Assembly (NCBI GenBank): GCA_938003565.1
Contig: CALKYB010000171.1
Span: 1 to 5,764 of the forward strand
Length of the DNA: 5,764 bases
Reading direction: 5' to 3'
From: an uncultured bacterium
GTDB taxonomy: Bacteria; Bdellovibrionota_C; UBA2361; SZUA-149; CALKYB01
In this document: positions 1 through 5,171 of the stretch, piece by piece
Position numbering within the stretch: the stretch's first letter is position 1
How the letters are laid out: every line of letters begins with the position of its first letter
Made by a program: the position numbers and the translations under genes
Notes under the pieces: generated by a model
Databases searched by the model: none
What the model was told of the DNA's origin: nothing
Seen by the model: only the letters and a program-made list of their open reading frames with translations

Positions 1-20
1 AATTATCACCCCGGGGTATA

Positions 21-38
21 GCAGTGCGCTAGCACTGC
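21..38. repeat. Perfect hairpin in left arm, outer part
   Basis: GCAGTGC (21-27) and GCACTGC (32-38) form a 7-bp stem with a 4-base loop. The equivalent hairpin in the right arm is at 3104-3121. It has no T-run after it, so it is not a typical intrinsic terminator. Confidence 0.75.
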
Positions 39-48
39 CAGTAAATTA

Positions 49-253
49 TATACTGAAACCTATTTGTGACTACAAGACCGTAGGTCTTGGCTAGAAAAGT
101 CAGAAACTCTGTGTTTAAGCGCTAATATCGATTTTCTTGCGTAAGCATATCTTGGGCGGGATATATCAGTTGTTGGGCTTCGCTTGCGCTCAGCTTATAC
201 TGAAACCGGTGAGATGTTGAATTGTAACCGAAATTTATAGTGGTTTCAGTATA
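49..253. mobile_element. Possible MITE-like unit inside the left arm
   Basis: The stretch begins with TATACTGAAACC (49-60) and ends with its exact reverse complement GGTTTCAGTATA (242-253), making a 205-bp non-coding unit with perfect 12-bp terminal inverted repeats. A third, internal copy of the 12-mer lies at 196-207. Size, palindromic content and absence of coding potential fit a miniature inverted-repeat transposable element. The flanking TA dinucleotides would suit a family that duplicates TA, such as IS630/Tc1-mariner relatives. Against this, homology between the two arms continues perfectly outward for 43 bp beyond the 12-mer, so the real repeat unit may be larger. Confidence 0.45.
73..89. 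repeat. Perfect hairpin in left arm, middle part
   Basis: CAAGACC (73-79) and GGTCTTG (83-89) form a 7-bp stem around the loop GTA. In the right arm (3053-3069) the stem is identical and only the loop differs, which suggests that the stem is maintained. Confidence 0.75.
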
Positions 254-292
254 CCTAAATCCATCTTAACAGATGGAAAGACTTAAGTTAGG
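254..292 (-). terminator. Hairpin downstream of the Thg1-like gene, possible weak terminator
   Basis: CCATCT (261-266) and AGATGG (271-276) pair around the loop TAAC. An outer CCTAA (254-258) and TTAGG (288-292) can close a second helix. The structure lies 31-70 bp past the stop codon of the minus-strand gene, between gene and repeat arm. There is no uridine tract after the stem, so it may only be a 3' mRNA stabilising structure. Confidence 0.35.
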
Positions 293-323
293 TCGACTCA
301 AATACAAATTCTCGAACAAAAAA

Positions 324-1382
324 CTACTTAGGAAAAAGAGGTTTCCTCTCATTCTTACGAACAGGTTTTCTATGTGAATTTTTCCTGGGCTCTCTAGAAT
401 CTGTTTTACTTCGATCACTTGTCCGCTCTAGCTTAGCTTCTCTAGATTGAGGTTTTGAATGTTGACCCTTATCCCCCCTCGACTTGTCCGAAGTATTATC
501 AGTGCCGGAACTACTAGAGTCTACCCGTTTTTGATCTCTTCGGCCCCTTCTTCGCTTAGGCGCTTTAAACCTAGATTCTCTCGTCAACAAAAGTTCATCT
601 GCCAAAGCTACACTCGTAATTGCTAAGCTCTCATAAAGTTCTTCAATCAATTTTTCAGTCAAAGGCTCTAAGCGAAGGGAGTCAACTCCCTCAATCGCAC
701 TGAAACCCTTTATTCTATCAGTTCCATCATTATCACGAAGTAACAGCGTTCCGGAATGAAACATCGAGTCTTTCTTCCAATAATCAATCCCCATATCCTC
801 TAAGTAACGGATTCGCTCCCAAATATTAAGACTAGAAACTGTCTTCACTACTTCTTTAGCCTTTGCTTTATCTGAACCACACGAAGAAATTAAAATAATG
901 TTAATTGAATTTCGAATTGCAACCAACCTCTGCCAGATAAAGTAGTCAGCTACAGTACCTACATCCGGCAACTCAGAAAGCTTCGCATGAAAAACAACTT
1001 CCCTACCACGCCCAAGCCTTTGATTGGCAAACAGGGATGCGTATGATGATAGTAAGGAAAGTAGCTTACTTCTTTTTCTAGGGTTTGATGATTCTTGTAG
1101 GCTAAGCAGCAAGGAAATTTCATCCCCATGGATATACGAGCCAGCACAAACTACAGGACCTAACATCAACCGCTCAGCCGTATCTACTAAAGTACTATGG
1201 AATTTTTTTGAGAATGGGTAGTCCTCATCCTCTCGATCCCAAGCTCCAACTCGATGGGCATCTATCCTAACAATAAGAAACAAACCCGGTAGAATAGAGA
1301 AATCATTTGAATTTTCAAAACAACTCAAACTTCTTTGATAGTCTGCGAGACTTCTTTCAGATCTGTTTTCAGAATCAGTCAT
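324..1382 (-). CDS. Thg1-like 3'-5' nucleotidyltransferase with long basic C-terminal tail
   Basis: This 352-residue protein resembles the tRNA-His guanylyltransferase (Thg1) / Thg1-like protein family, enzymes that add nucleotides to RNA 5' ends in the 3'-to-5' direction using two metal ions. Seen in the sequence: the strand LFLIVRIDAHR (34-44) carrying the first metal aspartate D41; GSYIHGDEISLLL (81-93) with the second carboxylate pair D87-E88; a basic RKRSK helix (102-106); and DYFIWQRLVAIRN (146-158), matching the family's YFxWRQxDAxRN block. An MFHSG-type segment near 211-215 matches the end of the catalytic core. Residues about 272-352 are a low-complexity tail rich in Arg, Lys and Ser, unusual for the family and probably RNA-binding or disordered. 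The ATG at 1382 is chosen over an in-frame TTG at 1394 because AAGAAGG (1395-1401, minus strand) abuts the TTG but sits 12 bases from the ATG. The gene is divergent from the membrane-protein gene, and both lie inside the inverted repeat. Whether it acts on tRNA is unknown; no tRNA gene is visible. Confidence 0.85.
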   Translation of the reverse strand: MTDSENRSERSLADYQRSLSCFENSNDFSILPGLFLIVRIDAHRVGAWDREDEDYPFSKKFHSTLVDTAERLMLGPVVCAGSYIHGDEISLLLSLQESSNPRKRSKLLSLLSSYASLFANQRLGRGREVVFHAKLSELPDVGTVADYFIWQRLVAIRNSINIILISSCGSDKAKAKEVVKTVSSLNIWERIRYLEDMGIDYWKKDSMFHSGTLLLRDNDGTDRIKGFSAIEGVDSLRLEPLTEKLIEELYESLAITSVALADELLLTRESRFKAPKRRRGRRDQKRVDSSSSGTDNTSDKSRGDKGQHSKPQSREAKLERTSDRSKTDSREPRKNSHRKPVRKNERKPLFPK

Positions 1383-1537
1383 TGAAAAAATCAACCTTCT
1401 TAAGGATTTAAAAACATCACAAGGCTACTTTTATACAGCACACCTAAATTTACCTACTGAGCTCTACAATAAACCAATGGCTCCAACACTCCAACTAGCT
1501 ATCGGCCAGTTTTAATAAAAAAGTAAATTCAAAGAAT

Positions 1538-1546
1538 CCCCCCCCC
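1538..1546 (+). repeat. Run of nine C in the divergent promoter region
   Basis: Nine consecutive C stand out in an AT-rich intergenic region between the two divergent genes. Homopolymer runs of this length can change length by slipped-strand mispairing and so alter promoter spacing. Whether it does so here is unknown. Confidence 0.6.
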
Positions 1547-1667
1547 TCACATAGCTCAATCTCGAGAAATTGGGGCTATCGGACAAACCACAAGAAGAGT
1601 CTTAACAAAAGAATCCTAAAGTTTATGATTAAATTTGTCGTAATTATTAAGACCAACAACAACATCT

Positions 1668-1673
1668 TAGAAT
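1668..1673 (+). promoter_or_regulatory. Possible -10 element for the membrane-protein gene
   Basis: TAGAAT matches five of six bases of the sigma-70 -10 consensus and would start transcription near 1680, giving a leader of about 30 bases to the ATG at 1712. No good -35 lies 16-18 bp upstream. This placement would exclude the in-frame TTG at 1676 as the start. Confidence 0.3.
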
Positions 1674-1697
1674 AATTGATATTTCCCACTAAGACGC

Positions 1698-1701
1698 GGA
1701 G
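1698..1701 (+). promoter_or_regulatory. Ribosome binding site deciding the start at 1712
   Basis: GGAG lies 10 bases before the ATG at 1712. The alternative in-frame TTG at 1676 has no purine-rich site upstream, so the shorter protein is preferred. Confidence 0.6.
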
Positions 1702-1711
1702 TGACGAGCAA

Positions 1712-2815
1712 ATGAGTAGCGCTAATGATGAATTTGGCGACCTGAGCAGTGCTTTAGGTGAAGCAATAAAAGAAGAGCAATCAAACCATCAAGCTCTTGG
1801 GGAGCCAATAGTCGACAGCCCAGTCGATCAGCCTCTAACAAACAAAGCTGAGTTCACAACAGACAACCCATACGTTGGGCTGACTTTTGAAGATGATACA
1901 AGACAATCCTCCGAAATTCATAGCGCCGCCCACAATACAATCGAGAACGTCAGTCTTCGGCTCCAGTCGGAATCAAGTTCGACAGTGTCAACACCTCCAC
2001 AGAGCAACACCCTCAATACTTCAGCCATGGCCGAACTCAGCTTCGAGCTGGAGACTCCGCAAAACAACCCGAATGAAGTTTCAGCACCTGCCCCTTCTGG
2101 TGGCGCCTTTGGTAAGAGCAATCCAAATAATCAAACTCAAACAAAACCAGAGTTTACTACACAAACCGGTGTACAAAGTCCTTTCATGAAGGGAGTTGAA
2201 GTTAATATTGGAAACTCTCCCGAGAAAAATAATTTCGAAGTAGTCCAGTATGACTCCAATAATGCAATTATAGGGGGCCTATTATATGCAACAATAGGTT
2301 CGGTAATCTGGTGTGTTTTATTTTGTGTCACGCTAGGGTTCTTTAGCATTCTAACTAGAATGCTAATCGCTTACTTTGCAGCAAAGGGAGTTAAATGGGG
2401 TTTTAAAAACGGATTCACCCCGGAGGCCAGGAATATTGCAATAGGAACATGTATTTTTGGACTACTACTTGGAAACCTTCTCGTCTCATTCACTACAGTG
2501 AAGCTGATGGATAAGTTGGCTAGTGTGGCGATCGAGGAAATAGAGAACAATCCAGACGCCTACGAAACCGAAGACTACCAAGGATATGAGGAATACGAGG
2601 CTTCCGACTATAGCAGTGATGAGTATGAAGACTTCGAATACGCATCAGAAGAATTTGACGCCAACGAGGTTAGAGCCGAGTATGACGAAATGAGAAACGA
2701 ATTTACGGTAATGTCTATATTCCAGGAAATGACTTTAGACTTCAGATTCTTAATTTCACTTTTTATCGCATGTAGCTTTGCGGCTAACAAAGTCTGGGAC
2801 AAAGACAAAGTCTAG
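1712..2815 (+). CDS. Membrane protein with disordered N-terminus and acidic loop
   Basis: This 367-residue protein is not assigned to a named family. Residues 1-180 are polar, rich in Ser, Asn, Thr, Gln, Pro and Glu, and probably disordered, with no signal peptide. Four hydrophobic segments follow at about 185-206, 208-228, 241-263 and 343-361. Residues about 274-330, between the third and fourth, are a striking stretch of Glu, Asp and Tyr (for example ETEDYQGYEEYEASDY). The layout of Gly-rich helix pair, LLLGNLL-type third helix, long charged loop and final DFRFLISLFIA-type helix recalls a widespread family of small uncharacterised bacterial membrane proteins, by memory only. With a large soluble N-terminus, that tail is expected in the cytoplasm, where it could meet the Thg1-like protein encoded divergently. 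Its stop codon is 60 bp from the right repeat arm. A role as sensor, anchor or effector of the module is inference. Confidence 0.8.
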   Translation: MSSANDEFGDLSSALGEAIKEEQSNHQALGEPIVDSPVDQPLTNKAEFTTDNPYVGLTFEDDTRQSSEIHSAAHNTIENVSLRLQSESSSTVSTPPQSNTLNTSAMAELSFELETPQNNPNEVSAPAPSGGAFGKSNPNNQTQTKPEFTTQTGVQSPFMKGVEVNIGNSPEKNNFEVVQYDSNNAIIGGLLYATIGSVIWCVLFCVTLGFFSILTRMLIAYFAAKGVKWGFKNGFTPEARNIAIGTCIFGLLLGNLLVSFTTVKLMDKLASVAIEEIENNPDAYETEDYQGYEEYEASDYSSDEYEDFEYASEEFDANEVRAEYDEMRNEFTVMSIFQEMTLDFRFLISLFIACSFAANKVWDKDKV

Positions 2816-2851
2816 AAACTCAATACACACTTAAGCTACTAAAGGGACCGC

Positions 2852-2869
2852 TACTCTATTCTAAGAGTA
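2852..2869 (+). terminator. Small hairpin after the membrane-protein gene
   Basis: TACTCT (2852-2857) and AGAGTA (2864-2869) pair around a 6-base loop, 37 bp past the stop codon. The stem is AT-rich and lacks a T-run, so termination is doubtful. The hairpin-rich right arm that follows may serve instead. Confidence 0.25.
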
Positions 2870-2876
2870 AACCTTG

Positions 2877-3093
2877 TATACTGAAACCACTATAAATATC
2901 GGTATTTTAGTTTGCCTTCGATAGTTTCAGTATAAGCCGAGCGTGAGCGAGGGGATTATACAGGTATACCCCGCCCAAGATATTCTTAGAAGCGCAGCTT
3001 CGCAAGAAAATGATATTAGTCGTTTAAACATTGAGTTTATGACTTTTCTAGCCAAGACCTGCGGTCTTGTAGTCATAAATGGGTTTCAGTATA
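2877..3093. mobile_element. Possible MITE-like unit inside the right arm
   Basis: This 217-bp counterpart of 49-253 again runs from TATACTGAAACC (2877-2888) to GGTTTCAGTATA (3082-3093), with an 11-base internal copy at 2924-2934. The terminal 12-mers are identical in both arms although the interior has drifted. That pattern is expected of recognition sites under selection. The same caution applies: perfect homology extends past the 12-mer on the outer side. Confidence 0.45.
3053..3069. repeat. Perfect hairpin in right arm, middle part
   Basis: CAAGACC (3053-3059), loop TGC and GGTCTTG (3063-3069). The stem is the same as at 73-89 in the left arm, although the surrounding sequence has diverged. 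Confidence 0.75.
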
Positions 3094-3103
3094 TAATTTA
3101 CTG

Positions 3104-3121
3104 GCAGTGCTAGCGCACTGC
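3104..3121. repeat. Perfect hairpin in right arm, outer part
   Basis: GCAGTGC (3104-3110), loop TAGC and GCACTGC (3115-3121) form a 7-bp stem. It lies in the 55-bp tip that is identical between the two arms, next to a CCCCGGGG palindrome at 3126-3133. Confidence 0.75.
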
Positions 3122-3152
3122 TATACCCCGGGGTGAAGATTATTTATAAATG

Positions 3153-3178
3153 CCGAAGTTTATAGTGGGCGGGGTATA
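3153..3178 (+). repeat. Variant extra copy of the arm's inner end, outside the module
   Basis: CCGAAGTTTATAGTGG (3153-3168) matches the left arm's CCGAAATTTATAGTGG (228-243) and the reverse complement of 2887-2902. It is followed by GCGGG instead of TTTCA and then rejoins as GTATA. TGGGCGGGGTATA (3166-3178) is also an exact inverted copy of 2965-2977 and differs from 153-165 by one base. It is probably a remnant of another repeat unit adjoining the right arm. Confidence 0.6.
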
Positions 3179-3197
3179 ACTTCTCAAAAATTTATCC

Positions 3198-3236
3198 TTG
3201 ACTAACCAGGTCAAATACTCGATCTTTCCCTGGTTA
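3198..3236 (+). promoter_or_regulatory. Possible promoter -35 and operator-like inverted repeat before the lipoprotein gene
   Basis: TTGACT (3198-3203) is close to the sigma-70 -35 consensus, with a poor -10 (GATCTT) 17 bp on at 3221-3226. TAACCAGG (3203-3210) and CCTGGTTA (3229-3236) are a perfect 8-bp inverted repeat spanning the would-be promoter. It could be a repressor site or an mRNA hairpin. A shorter TTGAC/GTCAA pair (3198-3202, 3210-3214) overlaps it. Confidence 0.4.
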
Positions 3237-3269
3237 ACATTCAAAATAGCAAATAGCCTTGGAAATAAT

Positions 3270-3575
3270 ATGAAAAAACTACTCGCCTCTGTTTTACCTA
3301 TAGTCTCAATTTGCCTTTTATCATCCTGCGCTAGTCAACCTCAGTTGCGTCCAATTTTAGGAATGAATGGCAAGTTACGTCAAATGGGCAATGCGGAAGG
3401 AGAGCGAATTGTCGACGACTGTATCGCCAAAGCAAGAGAAGGCAAAGTATCGTCAACCACATACGGTCTTAAAGGTAAAAACAAAGATACCGGTGACGTA
3501 GATTTTCAAAACGACGTTAATTTCTGCTTAAGAAAAGAAGGCTTAAACCCTCAAGGCTGGAAGCTAAGCAAGTAG
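3270..3575 (+). CDS. Small lipoprotein with two conserved-type cysteines
   Basis: This 101-residue protein begins MKKLLASVLP, has a hydrophobic signal and ends it with the lipobox LSSC (17-20), so Cys20 should be lipidated. Ala at +2 favours the outer membrane. The mature part reads RPILGMNGKLRQMGNAEGER (27-46), then DDCIAKA and later NFCLRKEGLNPQGWK. These resemble the first and last blocks of a family of outer-membrane lipoproteins with a central glycine-zipper membrane segment (recognised from memory of the pattern). Here the glycine-rich middle is absent, replaced by a short polar stretch (about 60-80). Two cysteines (51 and 86) could form a disulphide in the periplasm. The start at 3270 is chosen over an in-frame TTG at 3198 because the signal peptide begins there, with a weak GGA 7 bases upstream. 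The gene converges with the GH12-like gene, 141 bp apart. Function unknown. Confidence 0.85.
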   Translation: MKKLLASVLPIVSICLLSSCASQPQLRPILGMNGKLRQMGNAEGERIVDDCIAKAREGKVSSTTYGLKGKNKDTGDVDFQNDVNFCLRKEGLNPQGWKLSK

Positions 3576-3716
3576 TCCAAGTTCCTTAGAGGCCATCACA
3601 AACAATAATCGGACTGACCTTTGAGTTGGATCGGCGCGCAGTCGTGAGAAGTCGAATTTAGTAGACAAAGGAGCTCGCGAACAAATCGACCAGAAACGGG
3701 CAATTAGGAATGATTT
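3576..3716. other. Convergent intergenic gap, nothing identified
   Basis: These 141 bp lie between the stop codons of two converging genes. A bidirectional terminator would be expected, but I find only short, weak pairings (GACTG at 3612-3616 with CAGTC at 3639-3643) and no stem followed by a T-run. Confidence 0.4.
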
Positions 3717-4838
3717 CTAATAGGTTCTGGTGATTTGGAATTTGTCTAACTGAAAGAATCCTTCCCCCCACCAGATTTCAGTTCCAAACATAATGCTGAC
3801 CATACACCAGTCTTCGCTATATTCGATCAAGCCTAAATCTTTAAACTTTTTACTCTTTGTAAAATCTAGAAAATCATTCCAAATAATTGTACCTGACTGG
3901 AAGTCCGTTTTAGGAACAAAAGCTAAATAGGAATCGTCTCCATATTGAACCTTCGTAAAGATCTCAAACTCTCTTCCCATACTGTCGGTAAATGTTTCAA
4001 CGATCGGGGGCTTACCCGACGGAAGGCGCTCGGGCCCCTTCTCTGTCCACACCAACAACAAAAGACTACGCTCCGGTAAAGGCTTTACCACTTCACTACA
4101 AGAGGGATAGAAGAGCGAGGCAAAAACTGCATTTCTCTCCCCTCCAAAAATATCAACTGACTCCCCTTTAACCTGAACATCCCCTTTTCTTCTTTTAGTT
4201 TTAGAGGAACTGTAAGAAAAGTCTATTTTAAATTGAGGGATATCCTTCATCAATGAAGGAAGGCCAGATTGCTTACACTGCCTCTCAAAATACTCTTCGG
4301 TCATAAATGCTTTACTTCTAGAGTTTTGCCGAATGCTCACTCCGGAAACAATTCTGGGAAAAGACTTTTCCACCCACTCATAAAAACCAGACTGATAACT
4401 ATCCTCATCACCCCAGTCATAAGACCAGCCCGGCAAGTATGAGCCATCTTGATGCCTGCGCACTTCTGTGCACTGCTCCCACTTCCATGTAGATCTATGA
4501 CCACCCCAAGCATTGTTTTCTAACGAAAAATCACCGAAACTAATGCCACTATCTTTGTACTGGTGGTTTGGACTAACACATTGTTTAGTCTGAATTTCTT
4601 CTCCAGCAGCTTGAGCTATTTTTCGCTGGCTCCTAACTATGGTCCCTTTCTTCTCGGGAGGACAGTTTGGAACGACGCTAACCTTAGCGTTTGTGGATTC
4701 CTCAATAACGTCAACAGAGTTATTCTTTGATAGAGTTACTTCAGACTCTGCGAGTAGAGGCGAGGACAAAAAAAACACAGCCCAAAGACTGGAAAAATAA
4801 ACTACACCAAAGAAAAAATGTCTCTCTAAGCCAACCAT
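3717..4838 (-). CDS. Secreted GH12-fold protein, probably lacking the catalytic nucleophile
   Basis: This 373-residue protein starts with a signal peptide, hydrophobic about 8-29, with probable cleavage after SSPLLA (25-30). A linker to about 95 follows, then a domain that I align by eye to glycoside hydrolase family 12, a beta-jelly-roll family of endoglucanases and xyloglucanases. Landmarks are NNAWGG followed by WKWEQCTEV (108-126; family NNLWG...QCT), SFPRIVSGVSI (159-169), NAVFASLF (236-243; family NVAYDLF), LLLVW (260-264; family ELMIW), SYLAFVPKTDFQSG then NDFLDF (303-326), and FGTEIWWG near the end (351-358; family FGTEPF). The acid/base Glu is kept as E354, but the nucleophile Glu position reads Leu260 and the supporting Asp reads Ser241. 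It may be a non-catalytic carbohydrate-binding descendant or an enzyme with another mechanism. Six cysteines in the mature part suggest disulphides. The ATG at 4838 has no clear ribosome binding site; a stop codon lies 15 bases upstream, so it is the only ATG that preserves the signal peptide. No operon partner. Confidence 0.7.
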   Translation of the reverse strand: MVGLERHFFFGVVYFSSLWAVFFLSSPLLAESEVTLSKNNSVDVIEESTNAKVSVVPNCPPEKKGTIVRSQRKIAQAAGEEIQTKQCVSPNHQYKDSGISFGDFSLENNAWGGHRSTWKWEQCTEVRRHQDGSYLPGWSYDWGDEDSYQSGFYEWVEKSFPRIVSGVSIRQNSRSKAFMTEEYFERQCKQSGLPSLMKDIPQFKIDFSYSSSKTKRRKGDVQVKGESVDIFGGERNAVFASLFYPSCSEVVKPLPERSLLLLVWTEKGPERLPSGKPPIVETFTDSMGREFEIFTKVQYGDDSYLAFVPKTDFQSGTIIWNDFLDFTKSKKFKDLGLIEYSEDWCMVSIMFGTEIWWGEGFFQLDKFQITRTY

Positions 4839-5171
4839 AAACCAATTAATTTAATAGCCCAATAACAATTGCTCTGAAAATTTAAAATCATCTACATCAC
4901 ACAAACAGTATAGACAGCTGAAGTTTTACAACATACCGAAAATTCATGAAAGATATTGTGACAATTCCAACCTCTACTTAAATACTTCGCAACAAAAAGC
5001 TCTAATTATAGTAGGTTATTTGCACTATCCTCTCTCTTATCGGATAAATAACCACCTCAATCAACAATTCTAATTGAGCTTGACCGAAGATTAAATCTAG
5101 AATCCTACTGCTCTGACTTTGCTCAGATTTGTCTCTTTTACATTTTCGCTTTGAGTAGTTTGTCAAATATT

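Larger units (their letters stand above)
6..254 (+). repeat. Left arm of long inverted repeat flanking a two-gene module
   Basis: The sequence reappears in reverse complement at 2876-3136. Positions 6-60 match 3082-3136 without a single difference (55 of 55). From 61 inward the arms still align clearly but with many substitutions and several indels. The arm contains hairpins at 21-38 and 73-89, a TGGGCGGG-type box at 153-165, and the 12-mer TATACTGAAACC at 49-60 and 196-207, with its reverse complement at 242-253. The outermost recognisable matching base is position 6, and the window begins almost there, so a target duplication cannot be judged. No open frame of note lies in the arm. It is most likely the end of a mobile or formerly mobile element, or one of a family of dispersed palindromic repeats. 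This is direct observation for the repeat, inference for the role. Confidence 0.9.
1383..1711. other. Divergent intergenic region between the two module genes
   Basis: These 329 bp are AT-rich and hold the promoters of both module genes. A minus-strand TATAAA (1430-1435) is a possible -10 for the Thg1-like gene, about 50 bp before its start. A plus-strand TAGAAT (1668-1673) is a possible -10 for the membrane-protein gene. Neither has a convincing -35. A run of nine C (1538-1546) is followed by an imperfect inverted repeat in which TAGCTCAAT pairs with ATTGGGGCTA (about 1552-1580). I see no credible open frame or RNA gene. Confidence 0.6.
2876..3136 (-). repeat. Right arm of long inverted repeat flanking a two-gene module
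   Basis: This is the inverted partner of 6-254. It starts 60 bp after the stop codon of the membrane-protein gene and ends in the palindrome CCCCGGGG followed by TGA. It holds hairpins at 3053-3069 and 3104-3121. The 12-mer occurs as TATACTGAAACC at 2877-2888, in reverse complement at 3082-3093, and as an 11-base partial copy at 2924-2934. It is about 10 bp longer than the left arm because of indels around 2935-3010, where it has a small GAAGC/GCTTC-type hairpin that the left arm has lost or shortened. No transposase or integrase lies next to it. Confidence 0.9.

Noticed and set aside
49..253. CRISPR-like repeats
   Set aside because: The repeated 12-mer is too short, irregularly spaced and in alternating orientation, with no spacers of uniform length.
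6..254. Integron attC sites
   Set aside because: The arms have hairpins but lack the GTTRRRY/RYYYAAC core pair expected of attC, and there is no integrase.
959..1221. Open frames on both strands inside the Thg1-like gene
   Set aside because: They overlap a gene with clear family motifs, have no ribosome binding site and give compositions unlike real proteins.
324..1382. Retron or reverse-transcriptase system
   Set aside because: The protein has DE and RID motifs of the Thg1 fold and lacks the YxDD motif of reverse transcriptases; no paired structured RNA was found next to it.
1887..2808. Open frames inside the membrane-protein gene (1887-2189 plus; 1918-2121, 2137-2349 and 2608-2808 minus)
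   Set aside because: All overlap the well-supported long frame and its membrane segments; none shows a motif or start signal.
324..2815. Classical toxin-antitoxin pair
   Set aside because: The genes are divergent, long and not overlapping, and neither resembles a known toxin or antitoxin.
2852..2869. Strong intrinsic terminator
   Set aside because: The hairpin is AT-rich and has no T-run on either strand; kept only as a low-confidence feature.
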